DNA of 56,998 nt from Nitrospirales bacterium. GTDB taxonomy: Bacteria; Nitrospirota; Nitrospiria; Nitrospirales; UBA8639. The stretch spans positions 1 through 56,998 of the forward strand of contig JAHRAK010000092.1 in the NCBI GenBank assembly GCA_020027535.1, in the 5' to 3' direction. Position 1 is the first letter of the stretch, and every line of letters begins with the position of its first letter. Of the stretch, positions 1 through 7,438 are shown in pieces. The translations under genes were made by a program, and so were the position numbers. The notes under the pieces were generated by a model. That model made no database searches, was not told the DNA's origin, and saw nothing but the letters and a program-made list of their open reading frames with translations.

Positions 1-1
1 G

Positions 2-109
2 GGCATTCAGGGCATCGTGTGGGACTGGGACGACCTCCTAGATCTGATCGACGCCCACCGGCCGACCACCGGACCCCGAGGCCCGTATAAAAAACGCATT
101 TCAAACTGA
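2..109 (+). CDS. C-terminal end of a possible transposase (partial)
   Basis: The window opens inside a reading frame that ends at a TGA at 107-109 and gives 35 residues. The tail has a Trp/Asp-rich WDWDDLLDLID segment followed by a basic RGPYKKR end. Such short acidic-aromatic plus basic endings are seen in IS1-like and related transposases, so this may be the end of an insertion sequence. The visible part is too short to assign a family. It sits in a gene-poor, fragment-rich stretch, which fits a mobile or decayed region. It could also be the end of an unrelated DNA-binding protein. Confidence 0.35.
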   Translation, partial: GIQGIVWDWDDLLDLIDAHRPTTGPRGPYKKRISN

Positions 110-299
110 CGCACTACCAGCGCCTGACAATGGTGTGATTCTTGAAGGAATATTACACGGATGAGCAGACTACTGAATCGTATTCACTAAGCGGTAGAGG
201 CGCGTATCGTCACCGGGATTCACGCTCATCCCCTGACCCTTCTTCACGACCACCATACCCGCGTTAACCGCAGACTCTGGTCCGCAACGATGACGGCGG

Positions 300-773
300 G
301 TGCGCATACAGGAATGGGGGGAACGCATACGGATATTCCGCCCCATCAGGAGCGGCGAGGACGTCACGCTCACCTACGTGGACCCCACCCCGGACTTGGA
401 CGACTTCGAGCGCAGAAACGTCATCCGCTACCGCTGGGGTGGCGTCGGCGGTAACCCTGGTTATGACGCCCGGCATGCGACCATGGGCTTGACACATCCG
501 AAAACGTCCGACGTGACAATGAGAGCCGAGGCTGTGCGTTGCACAGCGGAGCGACGCACGGTCGCCCGTTCTGCGCTACGTCTCTTCGCTACCCTGCGGG
601 TGTTCGAAGACGTCGTCGACAGCATTTGGAATCTCCGGGCGGACATCAGGGGATGGCGGCTATTGCGGGATGGTTTGGATCGGCAAATCCAGCAACATGA
701 CGAGCGCAGTCGGACAGCACGGAGCCAAAAGCCGGGAGCCGACGATGTTCGAGAGTGGTGGCCGATATGCTGA
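300..773 (+). pseudogene. Fragment resembling the end of a SET domain
   Basis: The reading frame opens with a GTG just after an in-frame stop. Residues about 9-40 (RIRIFRPIRSGEDVTLTYVD followed by a run of charged residues and FERRN) resemble the last part of a SET methyltransferase domain, where an R-x-I-x-x-G-E-x-[VL]-T-[IL]-x-Y core precedes a post-SET region. The upstream NHxCxPN motif of a complete SET domain is not visible in any frame. The rest of the frame (about residues 60-157) is Arg-rich and resembles nothing I know. I read it as a degraded fragment. The 110-299 stretch before it shows no convincing gene. Confidence 0.3.
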
Positions 774-1930
774 ACACCCCGTCAGGATATGTCGACGGCT
801 ACGCGTTCGCGCGCGCCGTCGACCGGGAAACCGCCGACAACTACATCCGGCACACCACTATCGGCGATCCCGAACTCGATCAGGTCATGGAGGAGCTTGC
901 GGATCTGCCGCAGGACGACATGCATCGGTTCATCGCCGCCGGCATCGATAGCCAAACCGAGATTCTGCGCAACGCGCCGAGGGCGCTGCGGGACTTCTTC
1001 GAGAGCATCGACGATGCTCCCACCTGGGTCGATTACGAGGCCTTTCGCCCCGGCGTGCGCGCCTTCATGAACAACGCCGTCTCGATCTTCGCCGCCTTCG
1101 TGGCCGGCACACTGATCGAAGGCTTTGCAACCAAAATTAGCAAGTCGTTCTTTATGACCGGCCGCGTGATCGACAAAGGCGTCAGGCGGCTTCGGCAGAA
1201 CAATCGCCACCAAGTGGAGATCTTCTACCCTGAGGGCTTGCGACGAGAGAACGACGGGTGGAAGCTGTCGGTCAGGATCCGGTTCGTTCACGCTCAGTTG
1301 AGGCGCCTGCTGGCCAGTTCCAGGGAGTGGGACGTGGACGACTGGGGCACCCCCATCAGCGCGGCCAACCTGGGCTACGCCATTGCGTGCTTCTCCGTGC
1401 GGACCCTGGTGCACTCGACTGCGCTAGGCGCCCGCTACAGCCCCGAAGAGCGTGAGGGCTATTGCGCGATTTGGCGATACACCGGCTATCTCATGGGTAT
1501 TCCCGAGACCATCCTCTACACGACGGAAGAGGAGGGCCGGCATATGTTCAGGATAGGCTTTCTCTGCGAGCCGGACCCCACCGACGAGTCGGTGGTCATG
1601 GCGAACGCATTGATCAATTTCGCGCCCCTGATCGCGGGCATCTCGAAACCCGCCGAACGCAAAGCCCTCGTCGGGGACCTCATCTACCCCATTTCGCGCG
1701 CGCTGGTCGGGAGTGAGCTCGCCGATCAGTTGCGTTTCCCGGCGCACACGAAGTTGAGGGCGCTCCGCACACTGTACCTGTATCGGCTCGATACATGGCT
1801 CAAGCGAAATGGGGTCAAGAAAAGTGAAAGCACGATGGAGACGATCTTCAAAGCGTCGTTGTACGACCCGGCGGGTATCACCTACAATCTGCCCGACCAC
1901 GTCATCGCGGATCGGTCCTCGCCGTGGTGA
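755..1930 (+). CDS. Oxygenase MpaB family protein (DUF2236-like)
   Basis: The 391-residue product matches the general pattern of the MpaB/rubber-oxygenase-like family (DUF2236), whose members are haem or metal oxygenases of mostly unknown substrate. Recognisable features are the WGTPISAANLGYAIACFS stretch near residues 195-212, followed by GYCAIWRYTGYLMGIPE near 240-256, the usual family core of an interaction loop and a Trp-Arg helix. Residues about 105-125 form a hydrophobic segment. The start may be GTG 755 or the ATG at 767; no strong ribosome-binding site separates them. The gene is flanked by broken ORFs and a transposase-like tail, so it may be part of an acquired segment. The substrate is unknown. 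Confidence 0.7.
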   Translation: MVADMLNTPSGYVDGYAFARAVDRETADNYIRHTTIGDPELDQVMEELADLPQDDMHRFIAAGIDSQTEILRNAPRALRDFFESIDDAPTWVDYEAFRPGVRAFMNNAVSIFAAFVAGTLIEGFATKISKSFFMTGRVIDKGVRRLRQNNRHQVEIFYPEGLRRENDGWKLSVRIRFVHAQLRRLLASSREWDVDDWGTPISAANLGYAIACFSVRTLVHSTALGARYSPEEREGYCAIWRYTGYLMGIPETILYTTEEEGRHMFRIGFLCEPDPTDESVVMANALINFAPLIAGISKPAERKALVGDLIYPISRALVGSELADQLRFPAHTKLRALRTLYLYRLDTWLKRNGVKKSESTMETIFKASLYDPAGITYNLPDHVIADRSSPW

Positions 1931-1933
1931 GCG

Positions 1934-2173
1934 ATGCTCATGCCGTGGCATCGGCTGTTGGGGCGGTTCCGTCGATGGCGTGGCGCCCCCCCCCATTCCC
2001 CTCGGGTCGACTCTCTCACGAACTACTTCCATAGCGAGGCGTTCGAGGACGACCTGGTCGTCGAGCCGCTGGTCGAGAACGCGCGCTCGCTGGACGCGGC
2101 GGCCCGCGGCTAGGGCGAGTTGGAGCAGACCCTGACCCAGGGCCTCCAATTCCAAGCCACCTGGGGCTTCTAA
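1934..2173 (+). pseudogene. Unknown small ORF interrupted by an amber codon
   Basis: An ATG three bases after the oxygenase stop opens a frame with 59 codons, an in-frame TAG at 2111-2113, then a further 19 sense codons to a TAA at 2171-2173. The peptide after the TAG (starting GELEQTLTQG) has the same style as that before it, suggesting that one gene was broken by a nonsense change. The N-terminus is basic and Trp-rich, and the rest is acidic. I do not recognise the family. Tight spacing suggests it was co-transcribed with the oxygenase. Confidence 0.35.
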
Positions 2174-2204
2174 GTTGAGGGGGTGCCATTCCGGCAGGTG
2201 TTCA

Positions 2205-2480
2205 GTCATTCCCTTCGACTGCGCTCCCTTCGACTGCGCTCCCTTCGACTACGCTCCCTTCGGCTACGCTCAGGGCAGGCAGGACAGGCTCAATCCCCCT
2301 TCTCAGGGGGACGGCAGAACTCCGCTCCCCCCTGATAAGGGGGGACGGGGGGTTCAGTAGGGGCGGACCGGAGCCTGCCCTGAGCGAAGCGAATGGGTGT
2401 CCGCCCTCCCTTCTTGTGGGCAGATCCTCATGCTGTCAACGCCTGTCCTGAGCCTGTCGAAGGGAATGAGTGAACATTTA
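2205..2480. repeat. Cluster of GTCGAAGGG-type intergenic repeats
   Basis: Four near-perfect head-to-tail copies of the 15-mer CCCTTCGACTGCGCT lie at 2211-2225, 2226-2240, 2241-2255 and 2256-2270. They run into CAGGGCAGGCAGGACAGGC. Inverted relatives follow at about 2370-2392 (CCTGCCCTGAGCGAAGCG) and 2443-2466 (CCTGTCCTGAGCCTGTCGAA). G/C-run palindromes (CCCCCTTCTCAGGGGG and CCCCCCTGATAAGGGGGG) occupy 2291-2350. The stretch from 2174 to 2591 otherwise holds no gene that I can support. Confidence 0.75.
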
Positions 2481-2591
2481 CAATTCCGACTCGACAGGCA
2501 GGGGAGCCATGCAGCCGGTTGACGGTCTCGGGAATTCCTGAATAAGATGAAATCCGGTCGGGCAGACGCGCCCGTGGAAGTAAAAGCAGTG

Positions 2592-2597
2592 TATAAT
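2592..2597 (+). promoter_or_regulatory. Candidate -10 element ahead of the tlpA-like gene
   Basis: A perfect TATAAT lies 34 bases upstream of the GTG at 2631. No good -35 hexamer is visible 16-18 bases upstream, so this is only suggestive. It argues against the longer in-frame start at 2547, which would lie upstream of the transcription start. Confidence 0.35.
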
Positions 2598-2630
2598 AGT
2601 TGGGGATCGGTGACTGCTTGGATCAAAAAT

Positions 2631-3206
2631 GTGTGCGAAGGAGAAGCGCTTACCTGGAAACTGGTTTGTTGCCTGGGGATGTTGGTTGTCCTGTCAGGGG
2701 TAGCCTGTGATTCGGGGTATTCGGATCAAAAGGAATCCTCGGGGAACGCCGTTGCCGTTCGCCGGGCCCCACCGGCCATGGGGTCCCCGGCTCCTGATTT
2801 TCAACTCATTGACTTGCAGGGGAACCGGCAGGCGCTTCCGGACTATCACGGCAAGGTGGTACTCCTGAACTTTTGGGCGACGTGGTGTGGCCCGTGCCGC
2901 GTCGAAATGCCGAGTATGGAACGCGTGTATCAGGATCTCAAGGACGAAGGCTTTGCAATTCTTGCGATCTCTTCCGACCCGCAGGGGAGTATCGTGACTC
3001 GCCCGTTTGTGGCATCCAAAGGGTTGACCTTTCCGATCTTGCATGATTCGGACTACCGGGTGAGCGGGAGTTATGGCGTACGAACGCTTCCCATGAGCTT
3101 TCTCATCGATCGAAACGGCACGTTAATTCAGCGAGTGTTCGGGGCGCGGGACTGGAACAGTCCGGAGGCTCGTGAACTGATCCACGGTCTTCTGCAGGAG
3201 TCGTAA
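2631..3206 (+). CDS. TlpA/ResA-like thioredoxin-fold lipoprotein
   Basis: This is a periplasmic, membrane-anchored thiol-disulfide oxidoreductase. From the GTG at 2631 the protein has a hydrophobic N-terminus ending in a lipobox-like LSGVAC, then a TlpA-type domain starting GSPAPDFQLIDLQG. The active site is WCGPC at residues 85-89, preceded by VVLLNFWAT, and a cis-Pro loop TLPMSFLID follows. Family members reduce apocytochrome c haem-binding cysteines or other exported thiols. The next gene, four bases downstream, encodes a CcdA-type electron carrier, which would supply reductant across the membrane. ATG 2547 is a possible longer start but lacks signal-peptide character. Confidence 0.85.
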   Translation: MCEGEALTWKLVCCLGMLVVLSGVACDSGYSDQKESSGNAVAVRRAPPAMGSPAPDFQLIDLQGNRQALPDYHGKVVLLNFWATWCGPCRVEMPSMERVYQDLKDEGFAILAISSDPQGSIVTRPFVASKGLTFPILHDSDYRVSGSYGVRTLPMSFLIDRNGTLIQRVFGARDWNSPEARELIHGLLQES

Positions 3207-3210
3207 CGCG

Positions 3211-3948
3211 ATGAGTCACGTCTCCCTGTTTGCGGCCTTCAGTGCGGGCTTCCTGTCCTTCATCTCGCCTTGCGTGTTGCCGTTGGTTCCTTCCTATGTC
3301 TCCTATATTACGGGGCTTTCCCTGGAGCAGTTGGCGGATGCGTCGGACCGGCAGCATTTTCGCAAAGCCATTATCCTGAATTCACTTCTGTTCGTGGCGG
3401 GGTTTTCTTCCGTGTTCATTGCGTTCGGCGCCTCTGCCAGTTTTGTCGGGCAAGTGCTGTATGAATATCAGGATATCATTCGAAAAATCGGAGCCGTGTT
3501 GATTATTGTCTTCGGGCTCTACATGTTGGGTTTGATCAAGTGGAGCGCGATGATGACCGAGCGCCGGCTCTTCTCGTTCGGCAGTCGGCCCGTGGGGTAC
3601 GTCGGGTCGTTCCTGATCGGGACGGCCTTCGCCGCCGCGTGGACGCCCTGCGTCGGGCCTATTCTGGGCGCGATCCTGGCCTATGCCAGCACCACGGAAT
3701 CCATGCAGTTTGGGATTCTGCTCCTGGCGTCCTATTCCTTGGGGTTGGGGCTGCCGTTTCTTCTCACCGCCTTCAGCGTCGATCGATTTCTCAACTATTT
3801 TCAAAAGGCCCGGCTCTACCTCCACGGAGTGTCTCTGGCCGGCGGCGTCTGCCTGGTCCTGGTCGGCGTGATGATTTACGTCGATTCCCTGGCACGCTTT
3901 ACCAGCTTTCTCGAACGCAACGGGATTGGCTGGTATATCGGACAGTAG
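3211..3948 (+). CDS. ccdA: CcdA/DsbD-type transmembrane thiol electron carrier
   Basis: The 245-residue polytopic membrane protein has six hydrophobic segments. It carries the two family cysteines, each in a Pro-rich helix: SFISPCVLPLVPSY near residue 22 and AAWTPCVGPILGA near residue 147. These form the redox pair that passes electrons from cytoplasmic thioredoxin to periplasmic acceptors. The partner is almost certainly the TlpA-like lipoprotein encoded immediately upstream, the two forming a cytochrome c maturation or periplasmic thiol-reduction couple. The length is that of the short CcdA type, not full DsbD. Confidence 0.9.
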   Translation: MSHVSLFAAFSAGFLSFISPCVLPLVPSYVSYITGLSLEQLADASDRQHFRKAIILNSLLFVAGFSSVFIAFGASASFVGQVLYEYQDIIRKIGAVLIIVFGLYMLGLIKWSAMMTERRLFSFGSRPVGYVGSFLIGTAFAAAWTPCVGPILGAILAYASTTESMQFGILLLASYSLGLGLPFLLTAFSVDRFLNYFQKARLYLHGVSLAGGVCLVLVGVMIYVDSLARFTSFLERNGIGWYIGQ

Positions 3949-3964
3949 GCCGCGCGGAAGGATG

Positions 3965-3995
3965 TAGGGACAAACCCCCTGTGGTTGTCCGTCAT
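3965..3995. repeat. GTAGGGACA...TTGTCCGTC palindromic repeat
   Basis: GTAGGGACAAACCCCCTGTG and GTTGTCCGTC form an imperfect hairpin between the convergent ccdA and bamD ends. The same element recurs at about 13651-13680, 26650-26680, 27799-27831, 34434-34463 and 34659-34685, with a diverged copy at about 45663-45692. Confidence 0.7.
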
Positions 3996-4007
3996 CTATT
4001 AATCAGT

Positions 4008-4982
4008 TTATTCGCACCAAGTGCCGGGTCGACACGTCACGGAAGGAGTATTGCGGGGATTCGGCGCGAAGGCATTGGATAGAGACGTTCCTGTTTCTCC
4101 ACACCACGATCCCAGTTGGCAGTCGGTCACTGCTGAAGGGGCTGGCGATACCCGCGAAGGGGCTCGATTGCTTGCGGTCGTTGCGGGGCGGAAAACGGGC
4201 CGCGGCACGTTTTGGTTGAAGGACCCACGCGGTCGGGCCGCCATCATAATGTTGGGGTTTTCGTCTTGAAGCGTCGCCAGCAACTTGAGCCCATCGTCCC
4301 GTAATTGATGTCGGGGATGTTCTTGAACCAAGGCCACCGCCCAATCGCGTGCCCATTCCAGTGCCCCTAACTTCTGGTACGATTTGGCCAACTGCAGCTT
4401 GGCCTCGACGGCTTCCTCCATGGAAGGGTAGCCGTTGATAATTTTCTCGAACCGTTTTGCCGCGGCCAGGTACTGTTCTTTTCGATAATAGAACGTTCCT
4501 ACGAACAAATGGTTTTGGGCGAGGTAGCGTTCACATTCTTTAATCTTGACCCGTGCCTCCGCTTCGTACCGGCTTGCGGTGAAGGTGTTAATGAGTTCCC
4601 AAAATTCTTCGTGAGCCTTTTTGACGGAAGTCATGTCCCGGTCAATCGTTTGAATCATTTTAAAATGGCTGAGGGCCAACCGGTATTGCGCGTATGGGGC
4701 AAGGACGTGATTGCGGTGCAGGTCCAAAAAATGTTGATATTCGATGATCGCTTCCGCGTATCCCTCTTTTTCATGAAACGCTTCCGCTCGTTTCAGGATG
4801 ACGTTGGGGTCATAGTTCATTTCGATGGTGTCCCCGACAAAAATCTGGGCATCGGTTCTCCCGGCACCGGCGGTAGGGGCCGGTGACTCGTTGCCCGGGA
4901 ACATCGAACAGCCCAAGGTCAGGCAACTGGCCACGGACAGGATCAACATCGTGACCGGATGGCGAAACACGTACGTCAGCAT
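4008..4982 (-). CDS. bamD: Outer-membrane assembly lipoprotein BamD, with a Cys-rich tail
   Basis: BamD is the TPR lipoprotein of the BAM complex, which inserts beta-barrel proteins into the outer membrane. The start chosen at 4982 gives a lipoprotein signal ending in LTLGCSMF. Longer in-frame starts reach 5129 but put 49 non-signal residues in front. TPR-type repeats follow (AEAFHEKEGYAEAIIEYQHF, LFVGTFYYRKEQYLAAAKRF with EKIINGYP), matching the BamD/YfiO pattern. After about residue 245 there is a Ser/Pro/Arg-rich extension ending in two copies of a C-x2-G-[ST]-W-C motif (CQLGSWC and CRPGTWC, the latter two residues from the end). This tail is not typical of BamD. The gene is divergent from fabH. 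Confidence 0.85.
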   Translation of the reverse strand: MLTYVFRHPVTMLILSVASCLTLGCSMFPGNESPAPTAGAGRTDAQIFVGDTIEMNYDPNVILKRAEAFHEKEGYAEAIIEYQHFLDLHRNHVLAPYAQYRLALSHFKMIQTIDRDMTSVKKAHEEFWELINTFTASRYEAEARVKIKECERYLAQNHLFVGTFYYRKEQYLAAAKRFEKIINGYPSMEEAVEAKLQLAKSYQKLGALEWARDWAVALVQEHPRHQLRDDGLKLLATLQDENPNIMMAARPRGSFNQNVPRPVFRPATTASNRAPSRVSPAPSAVTDCQLGSWCGETGTSLSNAFAPNPRNTPSVTCRPGTWCE

Positions 4983-5020
4983 ATGCGTTGAAATCCTTAG
5001 AAAATTCAGTCCAGCTTTAA

Positions 5021-5050
5021 AGCATAGCAGAGTTCCGACCCTTAAGACAA
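5021..5050 (-). promoter_or_regulatory. Candidate sigma-70 promoter for bamD
   Basis: On the minus strand, TTGTCT (5050-5045) and TATGCT (5026-5021) are separated by 18 bases and lie about 40 bases before the bamD start at 4982. Both hexamers deviate from consensus. Confidence 0.35.
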
Positions 5051-5132
5051 GATTGACGACTTGAGAAACAGGGGCGCAAGTTCTCCGTGCGCCAACCTGA
5101 AAACCGGGAGTTCCCCGAACGGGTAACAATCA

Positions 5133-6146
5133 ATGGCCCATTCCTATACCAGTCGAATCTGCGGGACCGGTTCATACGTTCCGGAACGGCGAGTGACCAA
5201 TGATGAGGTGGCAACGACATTTGCCCTCCACGATCAGGACGTCTTTCGGGTCACTGGAATACGGGCCCGGCATTGGAGCCAAGCCGACGAAACCTGTTCG
5301 TACTTGGCCGAGCGTGCGGCTCGGCAAGCCTTGGAGTCTTCGGGCCTGTCGAGTGAAGCGATGGATGCCATTCTGGTATCGACCACTTCTCCGGATACCC
5401 CGTTTCCCTCCACGGCCTGTGCGCTTCAGGAACGGCTGGGCACGCGCCGCGTGGCGGCCTTTGATCTTGCGGCATCGTGCAGTGGATTTCTGTACGGCTT
5501 ATCCATGGCCGATGCGTTTATCCGGTCAGGACAGTTTCGAAGCTGTTTGGTGGTTGCAGCCGAAGTCAAATCCCGCTATCTCCATGTTTCCCAACCTGCG
5601 AGTGGAATACTCTTTGGTGATGGAGCCGGGGCGGCGGTGGTGACCCGGGAAGAATCGTCGAGTCGCAATTCGGGTGCGAACCCGAAGGGGATCATGGAGA
5701 TTCGATTACATTCGGAGGGAGCCTACCACGACCTGATTATGATTCCGGCAGGAGGATCGAGGCACCCCATGAGCCAGGAAACGATTCGCGGTCATCAACA
5801 CAGTATTCGATTGCAGGGTGGGGCGGTTTATCGCGTGGCCGTCAAACGGTTGACGGAGGCGATCGAGACGATCCTTCGTGAGACCCGCACGAACTTGTCC
5901 GAGGTGAAGCAAGTGATTACGCATCAGGCCAATGGCCGTATGCTTCACACCATTGCGAAACGGTTGGGCGTGCGCCAGGACCAAATGGTCTCTATCGTTG
6001 ACCAGGTTGGCAACACGTCGTCGGCCTCTTTGCCGATGGCCTTGGATTGGGCGTACCGGCAAGGAAAATTTCGGGAAGGGGACCTCATTCTTCTTGGAGC
6101 GTTTGGTGGAGGATTAACGTGGGGTACTGCCTTGATTCGATGGTAA
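5133..6146 (+). CDS. fabH: 3-oxoacyl-ACP synthase III (FabH)
   Basis: This enzyme condenses an acyl-CoA with malonyl-ACP to start fatty acid synthesis. The 337-residue length is normal for the family. The catalytic triad is visible: Cys116 in DLAASCSGF, His264 in ITHQANGRML and Asn294 in VGNTSSASLP. The glycine-rich end (GAFGGGLTWG) is also typical. The gene stands alone, divergent from bamD, without the usual plsX/fabD neighbours. A specialised ketoacyl synthase III role cannot be excluded, but all diagnostic residues agree with FabH. Confidence 0.9.
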   Translation: MAHSYTSRICGTGSYVPERRVTNDEVATTFALHDQDVFRVTGIRARHWSQADETCSYLAERAARQALESSGLSSEAMDAILVSTTSPDTPFPSTACALQERLGTRRVAAFDLAASCSGFLYGLSMADAFIRSGQFRSCLVVAAEVKSRYLHVSQPASGILFGDGAGAAVVTREESSSRNSGANPKGIMEIRLHSEGAYHDLIMIPAGGSRHPMSQETIRGHQHSIRLQGGAVYRVAVKRLTEAIETILRETRTNLSEVKQVITHQANGRMLHTIAKRLGVRQDQMVSIVDQVGNTSSASLPMALDWAYRQGKFREGDLILLGAFGGGLTWGTALIRW

Positions 6147-6176
6147 TGGGTCTTAACGGGCCGGGCCATGACTGAG

Positions 6177-6204
6177 TTGACGAATCTTCAATTTCTGTCA
6201 TAAT
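6177..6204 (+). promoter_or_regulatory. Candidate promoter for ispH
   Basis: TTGACG (6177-6182) and CATAAT (6199-6204) with a 16-base spacer lie about 87 bases upstream of the ispH start. Confidence 0.45.
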
Positions 6205-6290
6205 GTCAACAGACGTTTCGCGGGCATGCCGTTTGCAAGGAACAATCATCCTCCAGCATCCCGATTGTCCACAGACCTTAGGGGGTCGGA

Positions 6291-7250
6291 GTGAAAAAAA
6301 TTTATTTGGCCAATCCACGGGGTTTTTGCGCCGGCGTTGATCGGGCCATCGAGATCGTGGAAATGTCGCTGAAGCGCTACGGCGCTCCGATTTACGTGCG
6401 ACATGAAATCGTGCACAGCCGGCACGTCGTCAACTCACTTCGCAAACGGGGAGCGGTGTTCGTAGAGGAACTGGATGAAGTCCCGGACGGCGCACTGGTG
6501 ATTTTCAGCGCCCATGGAGTGGCCCAACAGGTATGGGAAGAGGCGCGGCGGCGCAATCTGAAGGTCATCGACGCGACGTGCCCTCTGGTGATCAAAGTTC
6601 ACAATGAAGTCAATCGCGATTACAACAATAATTACGAGCTCATTCTCATCGGTCATGCCGACCATCCCGAGGTGGTCGGAACCCTGGGACAGGTTCCGGA
6701 TAAATTTCATCTGGTCTCTTCAGTCGGCGACGTGGAAATGCTCGAAGTTGAAAATAGAGAACACCTGTCTTACGTCACACAAACGACGTTGAGCGTGGAT
6801 GAATGCAGTGAAATCGTCGAAGCGCTCAACCGGCGTTTTCCCGGGATCAAAGGTCCGTATCAGGAAGATATTTGTTATGCCACGCAGAATCGGCAAAATG
6901 CCGTAAAGGAGTTGGCCAAATTCGTCGATTTGATCCTGGTTATCGGGTCTCCCAACAGTTCAAACTCCAATAGACTTCGTGAATTGGCGGAACGGTTTGC
7001 GGTCCCCGCCTATCTCATTGATTCCTATCAGGACATCCAGCCTGAGTGGCTCAAGAACGTGGAAGCCATCGGGGTCACGGCCGGAGCCTCTGCACCGGAG
7101 GTTCTCGTCAGTGAAGTGGTCGCGTACCTCAAAGGAGTCGGGGCCGAGGAGGTCGAAGAGCTCACGGTCGTTGAGGAAGACATCGAATTTTTGCTTCCCA
7201 AAGAACTGATGATGCCCGGACAAAAGCGAAACGAAAGGGCCGTCGTCTAG
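6291..7250 (+). CDS. ispH: 4-hydroxy-3-methylbut-2-enyl diphosphate reductase (IspH)
   Basis: This is the last enzyme of the MEP isoprenoid pathway, reducing HMBPP to IPP and DMAPP with a [4Fe-4S] cluster. The three cluster cysteines are in conserved settings: GFCAGVDRA (Cys13), IDATCPLV (about Cys99) and [11 protein letters not shown] (about Cys196). The substrate-binding [16 protein letters not shown] and [11 protein letters not shown] motifs are present. The GTG start at 6291 follows a purine-rich GGGGGTCGGA. Its 319 residues match the usual size. It lies upstream of smc, separated by a 188-base gap holding repeats and a promoter. Confidence 0.95.
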   Translation: MKKIYLANPRGFCAGVDRAIEIVEMSLKRYGAPIYVRHEIVHSRHVVNSLRKRGAVFVEELDEVPDGALVIFSAHGVAQQVWEEARRRNLKVIDATCPLVIKVHNEVNRDYNNNYELILIGHADHPEVVGTLGQVPDKFHLVSSVGDVEMLEVENREHLSYVTQTTLSVDECSEIVEALNRRFPGIKGPYQEDICYATQNRQNAVKELAKFVDLILVIGSPNSSNSNRLRELAERFAVPAYLIDSYQDIQPEWLKNVEAIGVTAGASAPEVLVSEVVAYLKGVGAEEVEELTVVEEDIEFLLPKELMMPGQKRNERAVV

Positions 7251-7285
7251 TCCTGATTCCAGCCGGTTTCCGTATCTACAGGTAG

Positions 7286-7353
7286 CCCACAGTATATACA
7301 CGGAAACCCACAATATATACACAGCCTTTCCATCAACACCACAGTATTTAGTA
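7286..7353. promoter_or_regulatory. Three phased direct repeats upstream of smc
   Basis: CCCACAGTATATACAC at 7286-7301 and CCCACAATATATACAC at 7307-7322 differ at one base. A diverged third copy, ACCACAGTATTTAGTA, starts at 7338. Start-to-start spacings are 21 and 31 bases, so all three face one side of the helix. They lie just upstream of the smc promoter. The ATATACACA core resembles a DnaA box at 8 of 9 positions in the second copy only. An inverted repeat GGTTTCCGT/ACGGAAACC (7264-7272 and 7300-7308) overlaps the first copy. Confidence 0.55.
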
Positions 7354-7361
7354 TAAATCCC

Positions 7362-7389
7362 TTGATTTTTTTGTCTTCTGTGATACAGT
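7362..7389 (+). promoter_or_regulatory. Candidate promoter for smc
   Basis: TTGATT (7362-7367) and TACAGT (7384-7389) are 16 bases apart, about 50 bases before the smc ATG, immediately downstream of the phased repeats. Confidence 0.45.
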
Positions 7390-7438
7390 CCTGGCACGAG
7401 TCCGTTTGCCCCATCACCCACCTCTCTGAGAGTTTCTC

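Noticed and set aside
1424-2209. A 261-codon minus-strand frame overlapping the oxygenase
   Set aside because: The plus-strand protein has recognisable MpaB-family motifs, and the minus frame spans a gene end and intergenic repeats.
7392-7410. TGGCACG followed by TTTGC upstream of smc as a sigma-54 promoter
   Set aside because: GG and GC are 13 bases apart instead of ten, and a better sigma-70-like promoter lies immediately upstream.
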